From assembly GCA_934533135.1 (NCBI GenBank), contig CAKTBG010000002.1, positions 1-64,000 on the forward strand: DNA of 64,000 nt. The letters are read 5' to 3'. Below are positions 24,485-32,830 of this stretch, one piece after another. This DNA is from an uncultured Faecalibacterium sp. GTDB taxonomy: Bacteria; Bacillota; Clostridia; Oscillospirales; Ruminococcaceae. Under the pieces are notes generated by a model that saw nothing but the letters and a program-made list of their open reading frames with translations, was not told where the DNA came from and made no database searches. A program made the translations under genes and the position numbers. Each line of letters starts with the position of its first letter. The stretch's first letter is position 1.

Positions 24485-24513
24485 TTGCGCAGGCAAAAAA
24501 ATTATGTTACAAT
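24485..24513 (+). promoter_or_regulatory. Promoter of the SGNH hydrolase gene
   Basis: TTGCGC (24485-24490), 17 bp, TACAAT (24508-24513). It is almost back to back with the phosphofructokinase promoter. Confidence 0.6.
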
Positions 24514-24660
24514 GAGTCCTGCACGGCAAAAACCCGGCATTCAGCCGGATTTTGCGGATTTTCCGGCAGAGAACGGGCATACTGCCGTTAGTGGGAGAAC
24601 AACGATCGGGCTCCAAACCGGCGCGATCTGCCAAATTGAGAAGATACGGGGAGAGGTTCT

Positions 24661-25695
24661 ATGGGCATTTCACACGAGTATCATGCTTCGCGGGGGCGTT
24701 CGCGCCGCGGCAGCGGAAAGCTCCGGCTGGTCGGCGTCGTCCTCGCCATTCTGGTGTTGTCGCTGGCGATCACGGCGATTCTGGAAAACGGCCAGAACGC
24801 CGGGGAAGAGCAGACGGCACTCCCCAGCGGAACGGCGCAGAACATCCTCGCGCCGCTTCCCATGCAGGGGGCGGCAGCGGGCTCTGCCGCATCCGGTGAC
24901 GGTGCAGAGGAGCCCGCCGCGGGCAGCACCGACGCCGCAGCGGTCACGCTGGAACCATTCGGCCCGGCACAGCAGACGGCCGGAGCCTACACGGTGAAAG
25001 CCTACGACAGCAGCGTGATCCGCCAGCCCAGCTGCGGGCAGGTGGATCTGAGCTATTTTGCGGACGCTGCATTCCTCGGCGACAGTCTGACCGTGGGCTT
25101 CTCGGATTACAGCATCAACCTCGGCGGGGCATTGATCTGCGGCTACACCGGCGTCGGCCCGGATGCCATCGTCAACCGCAGCGCGGTCAAGAGCAGCATC
25201 CGGGGCGAGGAGATCGCCATGGATGTGCTGACTGCCGCCCAGCCGAAAAAGCTCTATATCCTGCTGGGCACCAATACGCTGACCACGGTGGGGGCGGCGG
25301 ATCGCTTTCTGGCCTATTACGGCCAGATGCTGGATCAGCTGAAGGCGGCTCTGCCGGGCTGCACGATCTACGTCCAGTCCATCCCGCCGGTCCGCCCGGA
25401 GGCCGCAGCCGAGAAGCCCGGCCTTGCCAGCGACATCGTCCGCCCGGTCAATGAACAGCTGGCACAGCTGGCGGTCTCCAAAGGCTGTGTCTATCTGGAT
25501 CTGTGGGAGACGCTGGCCGATGGCGAAGGCAACCTGAAAGAAGTCCTTGCGGCTCCGGACGGGGTGCATCTGTCGGCGGGCAACGGCTACGGCGCATGGG
25601 TGACCTACCTACGTAACCATGCGAAGTATTCGTCCACGAACGCATGGACGCCCGGAAGTGCCTACGCTGGAAATTATAGCAATTCAACTTTTTAA
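24661..25695 (+). CDS. Membrane-anchored SGNH/GDSL hydrolase
   Basis: 344 aa. A basic N-terminus and one membrane helix (about 22-41, LRLVGVVLAILVLSLAITAI) are followed by an Ala/Gly/Pro-rich linker (about 45-115) and an extracellular hydrolase domain. Catalytic blocks are GDSLTVGF (Ser), LLGTNT (oxyanion Asn) and DGVHLSAGNGY (Asp and His). Enzymes of this build act as O-acetyl esterases on peptidoglycan or wall polymers; the substrate here is inferred only. GGGAGAGG precedes the ATG. The last six residues and the stop codon lie inside the two-hairpin repeat at 25675, suggesting the element replaced the original 3' end. Confidence 0.82.
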   Translation: MGISHEYHASRGRSRRGSGKLRLVGVVLAILVLSLAITAILENGQNAGEEQTALPSGTAQNILAPLPMQGAAAGSAASGDGAEEPAAGSTDAAAVTLEPFGPAQQTAGAYTVKAYDSSVIRQPSCGQVDLSYFADAAFLGDSLTVGFSDYSINLGGALICGYTGVGPDAIVNRSAVKSSIRGEEIAMDVLTAAQPKKLYILLGTNTLTTVGAADRFLAYYGQMLDQLKAALPGCTIYVQSIPPVRPEAAAEKPGLASDIVRPVNEQLAQLAVSKGCVYLDLWETLADGEGNLKEVLAAPDGVHLSAGNGYGAWVTYLRNHAKYSSTNAWTPGSAYAGNYSNSTF

Positions 25696-25774
25696 TGCAA
25701 CAGCAACAACGTTGAATTGCATATCGCAAATATGCTGTTTGAATGTTGCACTAATTTCTTGACTTGCGATAAAA
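25675..25774. repeat. Two-hairpin structured element (family B, copy 1)
   Basis: Hairpin 1: GCAATTCAAC (25679-25688) with GTTGAATTGC (25711-25720), a 22-nt loop beginning TTTTTAATGCA. Hairpin 2: TATCGCAA (25722-25729) with TTGCGATA (25764-25771). Copies 2 (28865) and 3 (54782) keep the same layout, but stem 1 differs from them by five paired, compensatory changes. It lies in a convergent gap and covers the last codons of the SGNH gene. Confidence 0.8.
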
Positions 25775-25779
25775 TGATA

Positions 25780-25828
25780 AAAAGCATCTGTAGCTTTCCT
25801 ACAAAACAGGAAAGATACAGATGCTTTT
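25780..25828. terminator. Bidirectional intrinsic terminator
   Basis: AAAAGCATCTGTA (25780-25792) pairs with TACAGATGCTTTT (25816-25828), with inner CTTTCCT/AGGAAAG pairing. It separates the SGNH gene from the convergent LysR gene. Confidence 0.85.
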
Positions 25829-25839
25829 CTCTTTAAGTG

Positions 25840-26730
25840 TTAAGTGCGATAATTTTTCAGCTGCTGTTGCAAATACTCCCGAAGCAGGTCGGAGCAGGCG
25901 TTTTTGTCTTGTTCCGGTTGGAGAAAAGCCGCGCAGATGGGCGGAACTCCTTCCAGAATCACATCACGGATAGGGTCGGTCTCCCGGATGGCATAACTTT
26001 CGAGCCGGTCAAGGGCGAAATATCCCTGTTCCTGCACGAGGTAGCGCACCTGATAGAATTTTTCGCCGATCTCGATCTGTGGGTGAGAATCGCTCTCGCG
26101 CAGGGCATCCCAGAGCGGAGAAAGCGGCTCCGAACGCAGACCCGGAACCAGCAGATGCTGGCCGTCCAGCTCGCGCGGATGAACGCTTTTTCTTACCCAG
26201 AACGGACTGCCGCGAGAGACTAAAATCGAGGCGGTGTGGTTCGTCAGAGCAGTCCGCCGCAGTCCGGGTGTTGTGCCGCCCAAGTCCATGATAAGCCCGG
26301 CATCCAGCGCACCGTTTTCCAGCTGTTCGAGGACAGCGTCGTTGGAGAGGGAGACCATATCGAGAGGGATGCCCGGGTATTTCTTCCGGAAGGCATCCAG
26401 CTCGTCGCCCAGCATCGGCAGATAATCCGGCACCAGTGCGACGCTGACACCGAACCGGAGCGGCTCCGAATGGATGTCCTGACACGCCTGCGCACAGAGC
26501 TGCTCGAACTGCGCCACAACAGGAGTAGCCTGCGCGCGGAAACGTTCACCCTTCTCGGTCAGGGTGAGGTGGTTGCGGACGTTGCGAAAGAGTTCACCGC
26601 AAAGCTCTTTTTCGAGGGAAGCGATGCTCATCCGGAGGGCCTGACGGCTCAGATACAGCCGCTCGGCGGTACGGGTGAAGTTCAGATCTTCGCAGACGGC
26701 GAGAAAATATTGCAGCTGCTGTATCGTCAT
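25840..26730 (-). CDS. LysR-family transcriptional regulator
   Basis: 296 aa with an N-terminal winged HTH (1-60: LQYFLAVCEDLNFTRTAERL, LSRQALRMSIASLEKEL) and a substrate-binding domain (about 90-290). GGAGAGG lies 6 nt before the ATG. It is transcribed divergently from the exported flavoprotein reductase, a standard arrangement in which the LysR protein controls its neighbour and itself from the gap between them. A palindrome AAGGAG-N7-CTCCTT at 26769-26787 is a candidate site. The inducer may be the substrate of the reductase. Confidence 0.92.
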   Translation of the reverse strand: MTIQQLQYFLAVCEDLNFTRTAERLYLSRQALRMSIASLEKELCGELFRNVRNHLTLTEKGERFRAQATPVVAQFEQLCAQACQDIHSEPLRFGVSVALVPDYLPMLGDELDAFRKKYPGIPLDMVSLSNDAVLEQLENGALDAGLIMDLGGTTPGLRRTALTNHTASILVSRGSPFWVRKSVHPRELDGQHLLVPGLRSEPLSPLWDALRESDSHPQIEIGEKFYQVRYLVQEQGYFALDRLESYAIRETDPIRDVILEGVPPICAAFLQPEQDKNACSDLLREYLQQQLKNYRT

Positions 26731-26768
26731 GGTATCCTCTCCAAACGCAAATTTTATTTGTCACCTAT

Positions 26769-26787
26769 AAGGAGATTATAACTCCTT
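26769..26787. promoter_or_regulatory. Candidate LysR-binding palindrome
   Basis: AAGGAGATTATAACTCCTT is a perfect 6-7-6 inverted repeat in the 141-bp divergent region between the LysR and flavoprotein genes, the expected place for a LysR box. Confidence 0.5.
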
Positions 26788-26871
26788 TTCAGAAGAATGT
26801 AAATGTGATATTTTTAACAAAGAAAAGAGGATGTTTTGTATCACACAAGAAGAAAAGGAAGGAAAACTCTC

Positions 26872-28857
26872 ATGGAAAAGATCTCGCGCAAAGGATTTTT
26901 GAAATTCGCCGCAGCTGCTGCAATGAGCGGCATGACCGCAGGTGCACTGACTGCCTGCAAGTCCGCGTCCAGCGAACCGGCAAGCTCCGGCAGTGCCGCC
27001 GGCATCTACACGCCCGGCACCTATACCTCTTCGGCAAAGGGCATGTCGGAGATCACCGCGACCGTTACGTTCGACGCAAACAGCATCACCAAGGTCGAGC
27101 TGGATCTGTCGGGCGAGACGGACAGCATCGGTCAGGCTGCAAAGGACAAGCTCATAGAGCAGGTCATGAACGCCCAGACCAGCCAGATCGACGGTGTGAC
27201 CGGTGCGACTGTCACCAGCAAGGCTGTGCAGAACGCGGTGGCTGACTGCATCCAGCAGGCCAGCGGCGGCGTCATCAGCCCGGCGGAACAGCCCCTTGAG
27301 GAGAGCGGCAACGCCGATTGGTTGGGCGAGGAGCCGGAAGTTGCCGAGAGCGACATCAAGAGTACGGTTGAGTGCGAGGTTCTGGTCGTTGGCGCAGGCT
27401 CTTCGGGTACCTTTGCAGCTGCCGCAGCAGCTGAGGCAGGCGCAAAGACCATCCTCATCGAGAAGTTCAACCACGACATGGCAAGCGGCATCCGCGATAC
27501 GCTGGCGGCCTGCGGTTCCAAACAGCAGCAGGAGGACGGCGACGATGTCCGCAAGAAGGATGCTGTCCGTTACCTCTGCAACTGGAGCCAGGGCTACACG
27601 CGCCGCAGTCTGGCACAGGTCTGGGCAGACCGGAGCGGTGAGACGATGGACTGGTTTACCGATGTTCTGGCCGAAAGCGGTATTGACTTCCGCCACGAGA
27701 TCGACGAAAAGCACGACAACGACAACTTCGAGGCTCTCGATGTCGGTCACAGCACCCAGTATGGTGAGGAGTACAGCGAACAGCTGACGATGGATGCCGT
27801 CCTCAAGCACGCCGAGGCAGACGGTCTGGAAGTCCAGTATGAGATCACGATGGTCAAGCTGGAAAAGAAAGACGGCCGTGTGACCGGCCTCATCGCCAAG
27901 AACGCCAACGATGAATATGTTCGCTACAATGCTTCCAAGGGCGTCATTCTGGCCTGCGGCGGTTACAGCGGCAACGATACCATGATGAACGCCCTGCAGC
28001 CCCAGAGCGTCGAGCAGACCTGCATCAACTACTCCAAGCCGGGCGCAAAGGGCGACGGCATCAAGGCCTGCCTGTGGGCCGGTGCCATCATGGACACCAC
28101 CCACACCTCGATGATTTTCGACCGCGGTGCCATCAAGCCCGACCAGACCGGCGAGTACGGCAAGGCCAGCGACGGCGCACTGTTCTGGATGGGCAGCCAG
28201 CCGTTCCTGAAGGTCAACCTGAACGGTGAGCGTTTCATGAATGAGTATCAGCCCTATGATATGATTCTGCACGCCGCCGCAAGTCAGCCCTACCACACCT
28301 ACTGCACCGTCTGGGACAGCAAGTACTCCGACGACTGCGAGCGGTTCGCGACCCACGGCTGCAGCCGCCTGTACCCCCATGTGAACGGCACGAACCCGGT
28401 CTTCCCGATGGGCTATGTCATGGAGCTGAACGCTGACCTGCAGTCTCAGGGCTACATCGTCGAGGCCGACACCATCGAAGAGCTGGCCGAAAAGCTGGGC
28501 CTGCCTGTCGACCAGTTCACCAGCACGGTCGAGCGTTACAACGAGCTGGCCGCAAAGGGCGAGGACGAGGACTTCGATAAGGAGAGCTACCGTCTGTCGA
28601 CCCTGAGCGAGGCACCCTTCTACGGTGTCCGTCAGGCTGGCGGCTACCTCATCTGCACGATGGACGGCATCCAGATCGACGACGATATGCACGCCATCGA
28701 CCACGATTACAAGGCCATCCCCGGCCTGTACGTCATCGGCGACATGAGCGGCAACTACTTCTCAGGCAGCTATCCCTGCCTGATGGCTGGTGCTGCTGCC
28801 GGCCGCAGCGCGACCTTTGGCCGTCTGGCCGGTCAGAACGCCGCAAAGGGCATCTGA
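26872..28857 (+). CDS. Exported FMN/FAD flavoprotein reductase (fumarate reductase/urocanate reductase type), lipoprotein
   Basis: 661 aa. The signal region has SRKGFLK (5-11) and a lipobox ending at C29, so it is probably tethered outside the membrane. An FMN_bind domain (about 45-125) carries DGVTGATVTS, the motif where ApbE attaches FMN to Thr/Ser. The FAD_binding_2 part begins with VEVLVVGAGSSGT-type Rossmann sequence near 170 and ends with GLYVIGDMSGNYFSGSYPC. Such enzymes take electrons through FMN to FAD and reduce the C=C of alpha,beta-unsaturated acids (fumarate, urocanate, cinnamates and others) for anaerobic respiration. The substrate is not visible. Divergent LysR. AAGGAAGG ribosome site. 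Confidence 0.88.
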   Translation: MEKISRKGFLKFAAAAAMSGMTAGALTACKSASSEPASSGSAAGIYTPGTYTSSAKGMSEITATVTFDANSITKVELDLSGETDSIGQAAKDKLIEQVMNAQTSQIDGVTGATVTSKAVQNAVADCIQQASGGVISPAEQPLEESGNADWLGEEPEVAESDIKSTVECEVLVVGAGSSGTFAAAAAAEAGAKTILIEKFNHDMASGIRDTLAACGSKQQQEDGDDVRKKDAVRYLCNWSQGYTRRSLAQVWADRSGETMDWFTDVLAESGIDFRHEIDEKHDNDNFEALDVGHSTQYGEEYSEQLTMDAVLKHAEADGLEVQYEITMVKLEKKDGRVTGLIAKNANDEYVRYNASKGVILACGGYSGNDTMMNALQPQSVEQTCINYSKPGAKGDGIKACLWAGAIMDTTHTSMIFDRGAIKPDQTGEYGKASDGALFWMGSQPFLKVNLNGERFMNEYQPYDMILHAAASQPYHTYCTVWDSKYSDDCERFATHGCSRLYPHVNGTNPVFPMGYVMELNADLQSQGYIVEADTIEELAEKLGLPVDQFTSTVERYNELAAKGEDEDFDKESYRLSTLSEAPFYGVRQAGGYLICTMDGIQIDDDMHAIDHDYKAIPGLYVIGDMSGNYFSGSYPCLMAGAAAGRSATFGRLAGQNAAKGI

Positions 28858-28864
28858 TAAACTT

Positions 28865-28963
28865 TATAGCAGTTTGCGTTTTTAATGCACAAGCAACATC
28901 CGCAAACTGCATATCGCAAAGAGGCCGTTTTGATAGGCACTATTTTTGAAAATTGCGATAAAC
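28865..28963. repeat. Two-hairpin structured element (family B, copy 2)
   Basis: Hairpin 1: GCAGTTTGCG (28869-28878) and CGCAAACTGC (28901-28910), 22-nt loop. Hairpin 2: TATCGCAA (28912-28919) and TTGCGATA (28953-28960), with an inner GCC/GGC pairing. Nearly identical to copy 3. It begins 7 bp after the flavoprotein stop codon. Confidence 0.8.
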
Positions 28964-28973
28964 CGTAAAACGA

Positions 28974-29013
28974 AAGCGAACCTGCTGAACATCCTCGGCA
29001 GGTTCGCTTTTTT
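28974..29013 (+). terminator. Intrinsic terminator of the flavoprotein gene
   Basis: AAGCGAACCTGC pairs with GCAGGTTCGCTT, followed by TTTTTG. Confidence 0.85.
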
Positions 29014-29019
29014 GTACAC

Positions 29020-29061
29020 AAAAAGACCCGGCGTCATGGAAGACTCCACAACGCCGGGTCT
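29020..29061 (-). terminator. Intrinsic terminator of typA
   Basis: AGACCCGGCGT pairs with ACGCCGGGTCT. The minus-strand transcript continues with TTTTTGTG. Confidence 0.8.
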
Positions 29062-29092
29062 ATTATAGCGAATAATTCAGGAAAAGAAAAGC

Positions 29093-30916
29093 TTACTTCA
29101 GCTTGCTCTTGGCCTTCATACGCTGGTCGTGGTTCAGGATCTGCTTGCGGATGCGCAGGCTCTCGGGGGTGACCTCCAGCAGCTCATCCGGAGCGAGGAA
29201 CTCAAGGCAACCCTCAAGGCTCAGCTTGCTGATGGGCACCAGACGCAGTGCGTCGTCGGAGCCGGAAGCACGGGTGTTGGTCAGGTGCTTGGTCTTGCAG
29301 ACGTTGACATCGACATCCTCGCCGGAAGCGGTGTAGCCGATGACCATGCCCTCGTAGACCTTCTCACCGGGGCCGACCAGCAGGGTGCCGCGCTGCTGCG
29401 CGTTGAACAGACCGTAGGTGACGGCCTCGCCGGTCTCAAAGCTGACCAGAGAACCGGTGGAACGGTTGGCGATCATGCCGGCCCAGACGTCGTAACCGTC
29501 AAAGATCTGGTTGATGACGCCTTCACCGTGGGTATCGGTCAGGAACTGGTTGCGGTAGCCGAACAGACCACGGCTGGGCATCCGGAACTCGAGACGAACG
29601 CGGGTATCGCCCAGAGATTCCATCTGCTGCAGCTGCGCCTTGCGCTGTCCCAGACCGGTCATGACGGCACCCTGATACTGGGTGGGAACGTCGATGACGA
29701 CGTGCTCCATAGGCTCGTAGGTCTTGCCGTCGATCACCTTGGTCAGAACGTGCGGGGGAGAGACCTGCAGCTCATACCCTTCGCGGCGCATGGTCTCGAT
29801 CAGGATGGACAGATGCATCTCGCCGCGGCCCATGACCCGGAACGAATCGGTGGTGGCCGAATCCTGCACCTTCAGGGCAACGTCCTTCAGCAGCTCTTTC
29901 TGCAGACGGTCGCGGATCTGACGGCTGGTGACATACTTACCCTCGCGGCCAGCCAGCGGGCTGTCGTTGACGGAGAAGGTCATCTCAACGGTCGGGTCGT
30001 TGATCTTCAGGAAGGGCAGCGGCTCCACCTGAGAGGGGCTGCACAGGGTGTTGCCGATGGTGACGTCGGGCAGGCCGGAGAAGGCCACGATGTCGCCTGC
30101 GGTGATGTTGTCGCAGGGCTGACGGCCGTTGGCCTGAAAATCGTACAGCTTGGTCAGGCGGCCGCGCATCTTCAGATCGGGGTTGTGCCAGTCGCAGACC
30201 TGCACTTCCTCACCGACGCGGGCGATGCCGTTCTGGATACGGCCGATACCGATGCGGCCGACGAACTCGTTGTAGTCCACAGAGGAGACCAGCATCTGGA
30301 AGGGAGCCTCGGGGTCGCCCTCAGGCGGCTTGATGGTGCTCAGGATGGTGTCAAACAGGGGCATCAGATCGGTGCCGGGCACATCCGGATCCAGGCTTGC
30401 GGTACCATCGCGGCCGCAGCAGAACAGCATGGGGCAGTCCAGCTGCTCGTCGGTAGCACCCAGATCCATCAGCAGGTACAGCACCTCGTCGATGACCTCT
30501 TTGATGCGGGCATCGGGGCGGTCGATCTTGTTGATGGCCACCACCAGACTCAGGTTCTGCTGCAGAGCCTTCTGCAGGACAAAACGGGTCTGCGGCATAC
30601 AGCCCTCCGCAGCATCGACCAGCAGCAGAACGCCGTTGACCATCTTCAGCACGCGCTCGACCTCGCCGCCAAAGTCGGCGTGACCCGGCGTATCGACGAT
30701 GTTGATCTTGACGCCCTTGTAAGTGCAGGAGCAGTTCTTGGCCAGAATGGTGATACCGCGCTCGCGCTCGATATCGCCGCTGTCCATGACACGCTCGGCC
30801 ACGACCTGATTGTCACGGAACGCGCCGCTCTGACGCAGCATTGCGTCCACCAGCGTGGTCTTGCCGTGGTCAACGTGAGCGATGATAGCGACATTGCGCA
30901 AATCGTTACGAACCAT
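29093..30916 (-). CDS. typA: Ribosome-associated GTPase TypA/BipA
   Basis: Translational GTPase of 607 aa that binds the 70S ribosome and helps large-subunit assembly and stress adaptation. G1 is AHVDHGKT (residues 14-21), the switch region ERERGITI, G3 DTPGHADFGGEVERVL and G4 NKIDRPDAR. They are followed by domain II, EF-G-like domains III and V, and the BipA-specific C-terminus (SLEGCLEFLAPDELLEVTPESLRIRK). Length fits the family. The ATG at 30916 is preferred over an upstream in-frame TTG, since GAGAGG sits 9 nt before the ATG but directly abuts the TTG. It stands alone between terminators. Confidence 0.97.
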   Translation of the reverse strand: MVRNDLRNVAIIAHVDHGKTTLVDAMLRQSGAFRDNQVVAERVMDSGDIERERGITILAKNCSCTYKGVKINIVDTPGHADFGGEVERVLKMVNGVLLLVDAAEGCMPQTRFVLQKALQQNLSLVVAINKIDRPDARIKEVIDEVLYLLMDLGATDEQLDCPMLFCCGRDGTASLDPDVPGTDLMPLFDTILSTIKPPEGDPEAPFQMLVSSVDYNEFVGRIGIGRIQNGIARVGEEVQVCDWHNPDLKMRGRLTKLYDFQANGRQPCDNITAGDIVAFSGLPDVTIGNTLCSPSQVEPLPFLKINDPTVEMTFSVNDSPLAGREGKYVTSRQIRDRLQKELLKDVALKVQDSATTDSFRVMGRGEMHLSILIETMRREGYELQVSPPHVLTKVIDGKTYEPMEHVVIDVPTQYQGAVMTGLGQRKAQLQQMESLGDTRVRLEFRMPSRGLFGYRNQFLTDTHGEGVINQIFDGYDVWAGMIANRSTGSLVSFETGEAVTYGLFNAQQRGTLLVGPGEKVYEGMVIGYTASGEDVDVNVCKTKHLTNTRASGSDDALRLVPISKLSLEGCLEFLAPDELLEVTPESLRIRKQILNHDQRMKAKSKLK

Positions 30917-31057
30917 AAAATACAACCTCTCTATTTCTAAATCGCAGTAGAAGTTACGTCATACGGTTTCAGTTTATATCATTGCAGGGTGGTTTGTCAA
31001 GATTGTATAAAAAATTTTTCAAACTTTCGGCGTTTTGCTCGAGATGCAGGACGCGAT

Positions 31058-31086
31058 TTGTTCGACTTGAAACGGAAAAATATGAT
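31058..31086 (+). promoter_or_regulatory. Promoter of the beta-CASP hydrolase gene
   Basis: TTGTTC (31058-31063), 17 bp, TATGAT (31081-31086). Confidence 0.5.
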
Positions 31087-31125
31087 ATACTGAAACCAGA
31101 TCGAAACCCCAAGGGAGGTGCTTCT

Positions 31126-32733
31126 ATGAAGCTCACATTTTTAGGTGCGAACCATGAGGTCACGGGCAGCTGCACGCTGCTGGAGGCAGCCGGTCAGCGG
31201 TATCTGATCGACTGCGGTATGGAGCAGGGCAAGGACGTCTACGAAAACCAGCCCATCCCGGTGGCTCCGGGGGAGATCGACGGTGTGCTGGCGACCCACG
31301 CCCACATCGACCATACCGGAATGCTGCCGCTGCTGGCACACAACGGATTCCGTGGCAAGATCTACGCGACCAGACCCACCGTCGAGCTGTGCGGCATCAT
31401 GCTGCGGGATTCGGCGCACATTCAGGAGTTTGAAGCCGAGTGGAAAAACCGGAAAGGCAAGCGTTCGGGTGCCGAGCCGGTGGAGCCGCTGTACACCATA
31501 CCGGACGCGGAGGCCGCCATCCGGCTCTTTGTGGGGGTGGACTACAACACCAAGATCCAGCTGGCACCGGGCATTGCGATCCGGTTCGTGGATGTGGGGC
31601 ATCTGCTGGGGTCTTCCAGCATTGAGATCTGGGTCACCGAGAACGGCTGCACCACCAAGCTGGTCTTTTCGGGGGATATCGGCAACCAGCACCAGCCCAT
31701 CATCAAGGATCCGACCTATCTGACCGATGCGGATTACGTCGTGATGGAATCCACCTACGGCGACCGTCTCCACGGCCCGAAGCCGGACTATGTGGCCGAG
31801 CTGACCAAGATCCTGCAGCGCACTTTTGACCGGGGCGGCAATGTGGTCATCCCGAGCTTTGCCGTGGGCCGCACGCAGGAGATGCTTTATTTCATCCGGG
31901 AGATCAAGGAGAAAGGGCTTGTGAAAGGGCACGGCAATTTCCCGGTCTACATCGACAGCCCGCTGGCCATCGAAGCCACCCGCATCTTTCAGGACACCGA
32001 CCCGGACTGCTTTGACGACGAGACCCGGGCACTGCTGGAGCAGGGCATCGACCCCATCCGTTTCCCGGGGCTGCGGGTCAGTGTGACCAGCGACGAATCC
32101 CGGATGATCAACGCCGACCGGGAGCCGAAGGTCATCCTCTCGGCCAGCGGAATGTGCGAGGCCGGCCGCATCCGCCACCACCTCAAGCACAATCTCTGGC
32201 GGCCGGAGTGTACCATCCTCTTTGTGGGGTATCAGGCCGTCGGAACGCTGGGGCGCACCCTGATCGAGGGAGCCACCGACGTCAAGCTCTTCGGCGAGGA
32301 GATCGAGGTGCAGGCCGAGATCTGCCAGCTGACCGGGCTTTCGGGTCATGCCGACCGGGATGGGCTGCTGGCATGGGCGAATGCCTTCCAACCCAAACCC
32401 AAGCGGGTGTTCATCGTCCACGGCGAGGACGAGGTGGAGAATCTTTTTGCCCAGACTCTGACGGAGCAGGGGTTCACGGCCTGCGCACCTTACAATGGAG
32501 AGCAGTGGGTCATCGGTGCCGAGGGTGCGGTCTGCCTGCAGGAGGGCAGCAAGGTCAAGGTCGAGCATCGGTCCGGCGAGGGCGCAAGCCGTGCCGCTAC
32601 CGTGTTCCAGCGGCTGGTCAGTGCCGGAAAACGGCTGCTGCGGGTCATCGAGCACAATCAGGGCGGTGCCAACAAGGATCTTGCCAAGTTTGCCGACCAG
32701 ATCAACGCCCTCTGCGACAAGTGGGATCGGTGA
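31126..32733 (+). CDS. Metallo-beta-lactamase-fold RNA-processing exonuclease (beta-CASP family)
   Basis: 535 aa. Zinc ligands are in THAHIDHTG (about 56-64), GHLLGSSSIEI, FSGDIGN and the C-terminal GLSGHADRD. The beta-CASP insert holds ESTYGDRLH and SFAVGRTQEMLYFI, and ASGMCEAGRIRHHL is the family-specific block. It resembles YSH1/CPSF73-like and archaeal aCPSF proteins more than RNase J, which has different spacing. Probably an RNA endo- or exonuclease in the cytoplasm. A C-terminal extension (about 480-535) is extra to the catalytic core. The start at 31126 has GGGAGG 7 nt upstream. Confidence 0.88.
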   Translation: MKLTFLGANHEVTGSCTLLEAAGQRYLIDCGMEQGKDVYENQPIPVAPGEIDGVLATHAHIDHTGMLPLLAHNGFRGKIYATRPTVELCGIMLRDSAHIQEFEAEWKNRKGKRSGAEPVEPLYTIPDAEAAIRLFVGVDYNTKIQLAPGIAIRFVDVGHLLGSSSIEIWVTENGCTTKLVFSGDIGNQHQPIIKDPTYLTDADYVVMESTYGDRLHGPKPDYVAELTKILQRTFDRGGNVVIPSFAVGRTQEMLYFIREIKEKGLVKGHGNFPVYIDSPLAIEATRIFQDTDPDCFDDETRALLEQGIDPIRFPGLRVSVTSDESRMINADREPKVILSASGMCEAGRIRHHLKHNLWRPECTILFVGYQAVGTLGRTLIEGATDVKLFGEEIEVQAEICQLTGLSGHADRDGLLAWANAFQPKPKRVFIVHGEDEVENLFAQTLTEQGFTACAPYNGEQWVIGAEGAVCLQEGSKVKVEHRSGEGASRAATVFQRLVSAGKRLLRVIEHNQGGANKDLAKFADQINALCDKWDR

Positions 32734-32760
32734 CCGCAGTGTGAAATCCGCCCAAACCGC

Positions 32761-32789
32761 TTGCGATTTTGGGCAGAACCCAGTATAAT
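32761..32789 (+). promoter_or_regulatory. Promoter of the P-loop kinase gene
   Basis: TTGCGA (32761-32766), an exact 17-bp spacer and TATAAT (32784-32789). It overlaps a small CCCAAA/TTTGGG hairpin that may end the preceding gene. Confidence 0.7.
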
Positions 32790-32830
32790 GGGTTTCGCAA
32801 CACAAACATGGGAAAGGAATGCAGACCGCC

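Noticed and set aside
28865..28963. Possible small Cys-rich peptide read from the minus strand of the family B repeats (RYAVCGCCLCIKNANCY-like)
   Set aside because: The frame appears in all copies, but stem changes alter it freely while keeping base pairing, so structure, not protein, is conserved.
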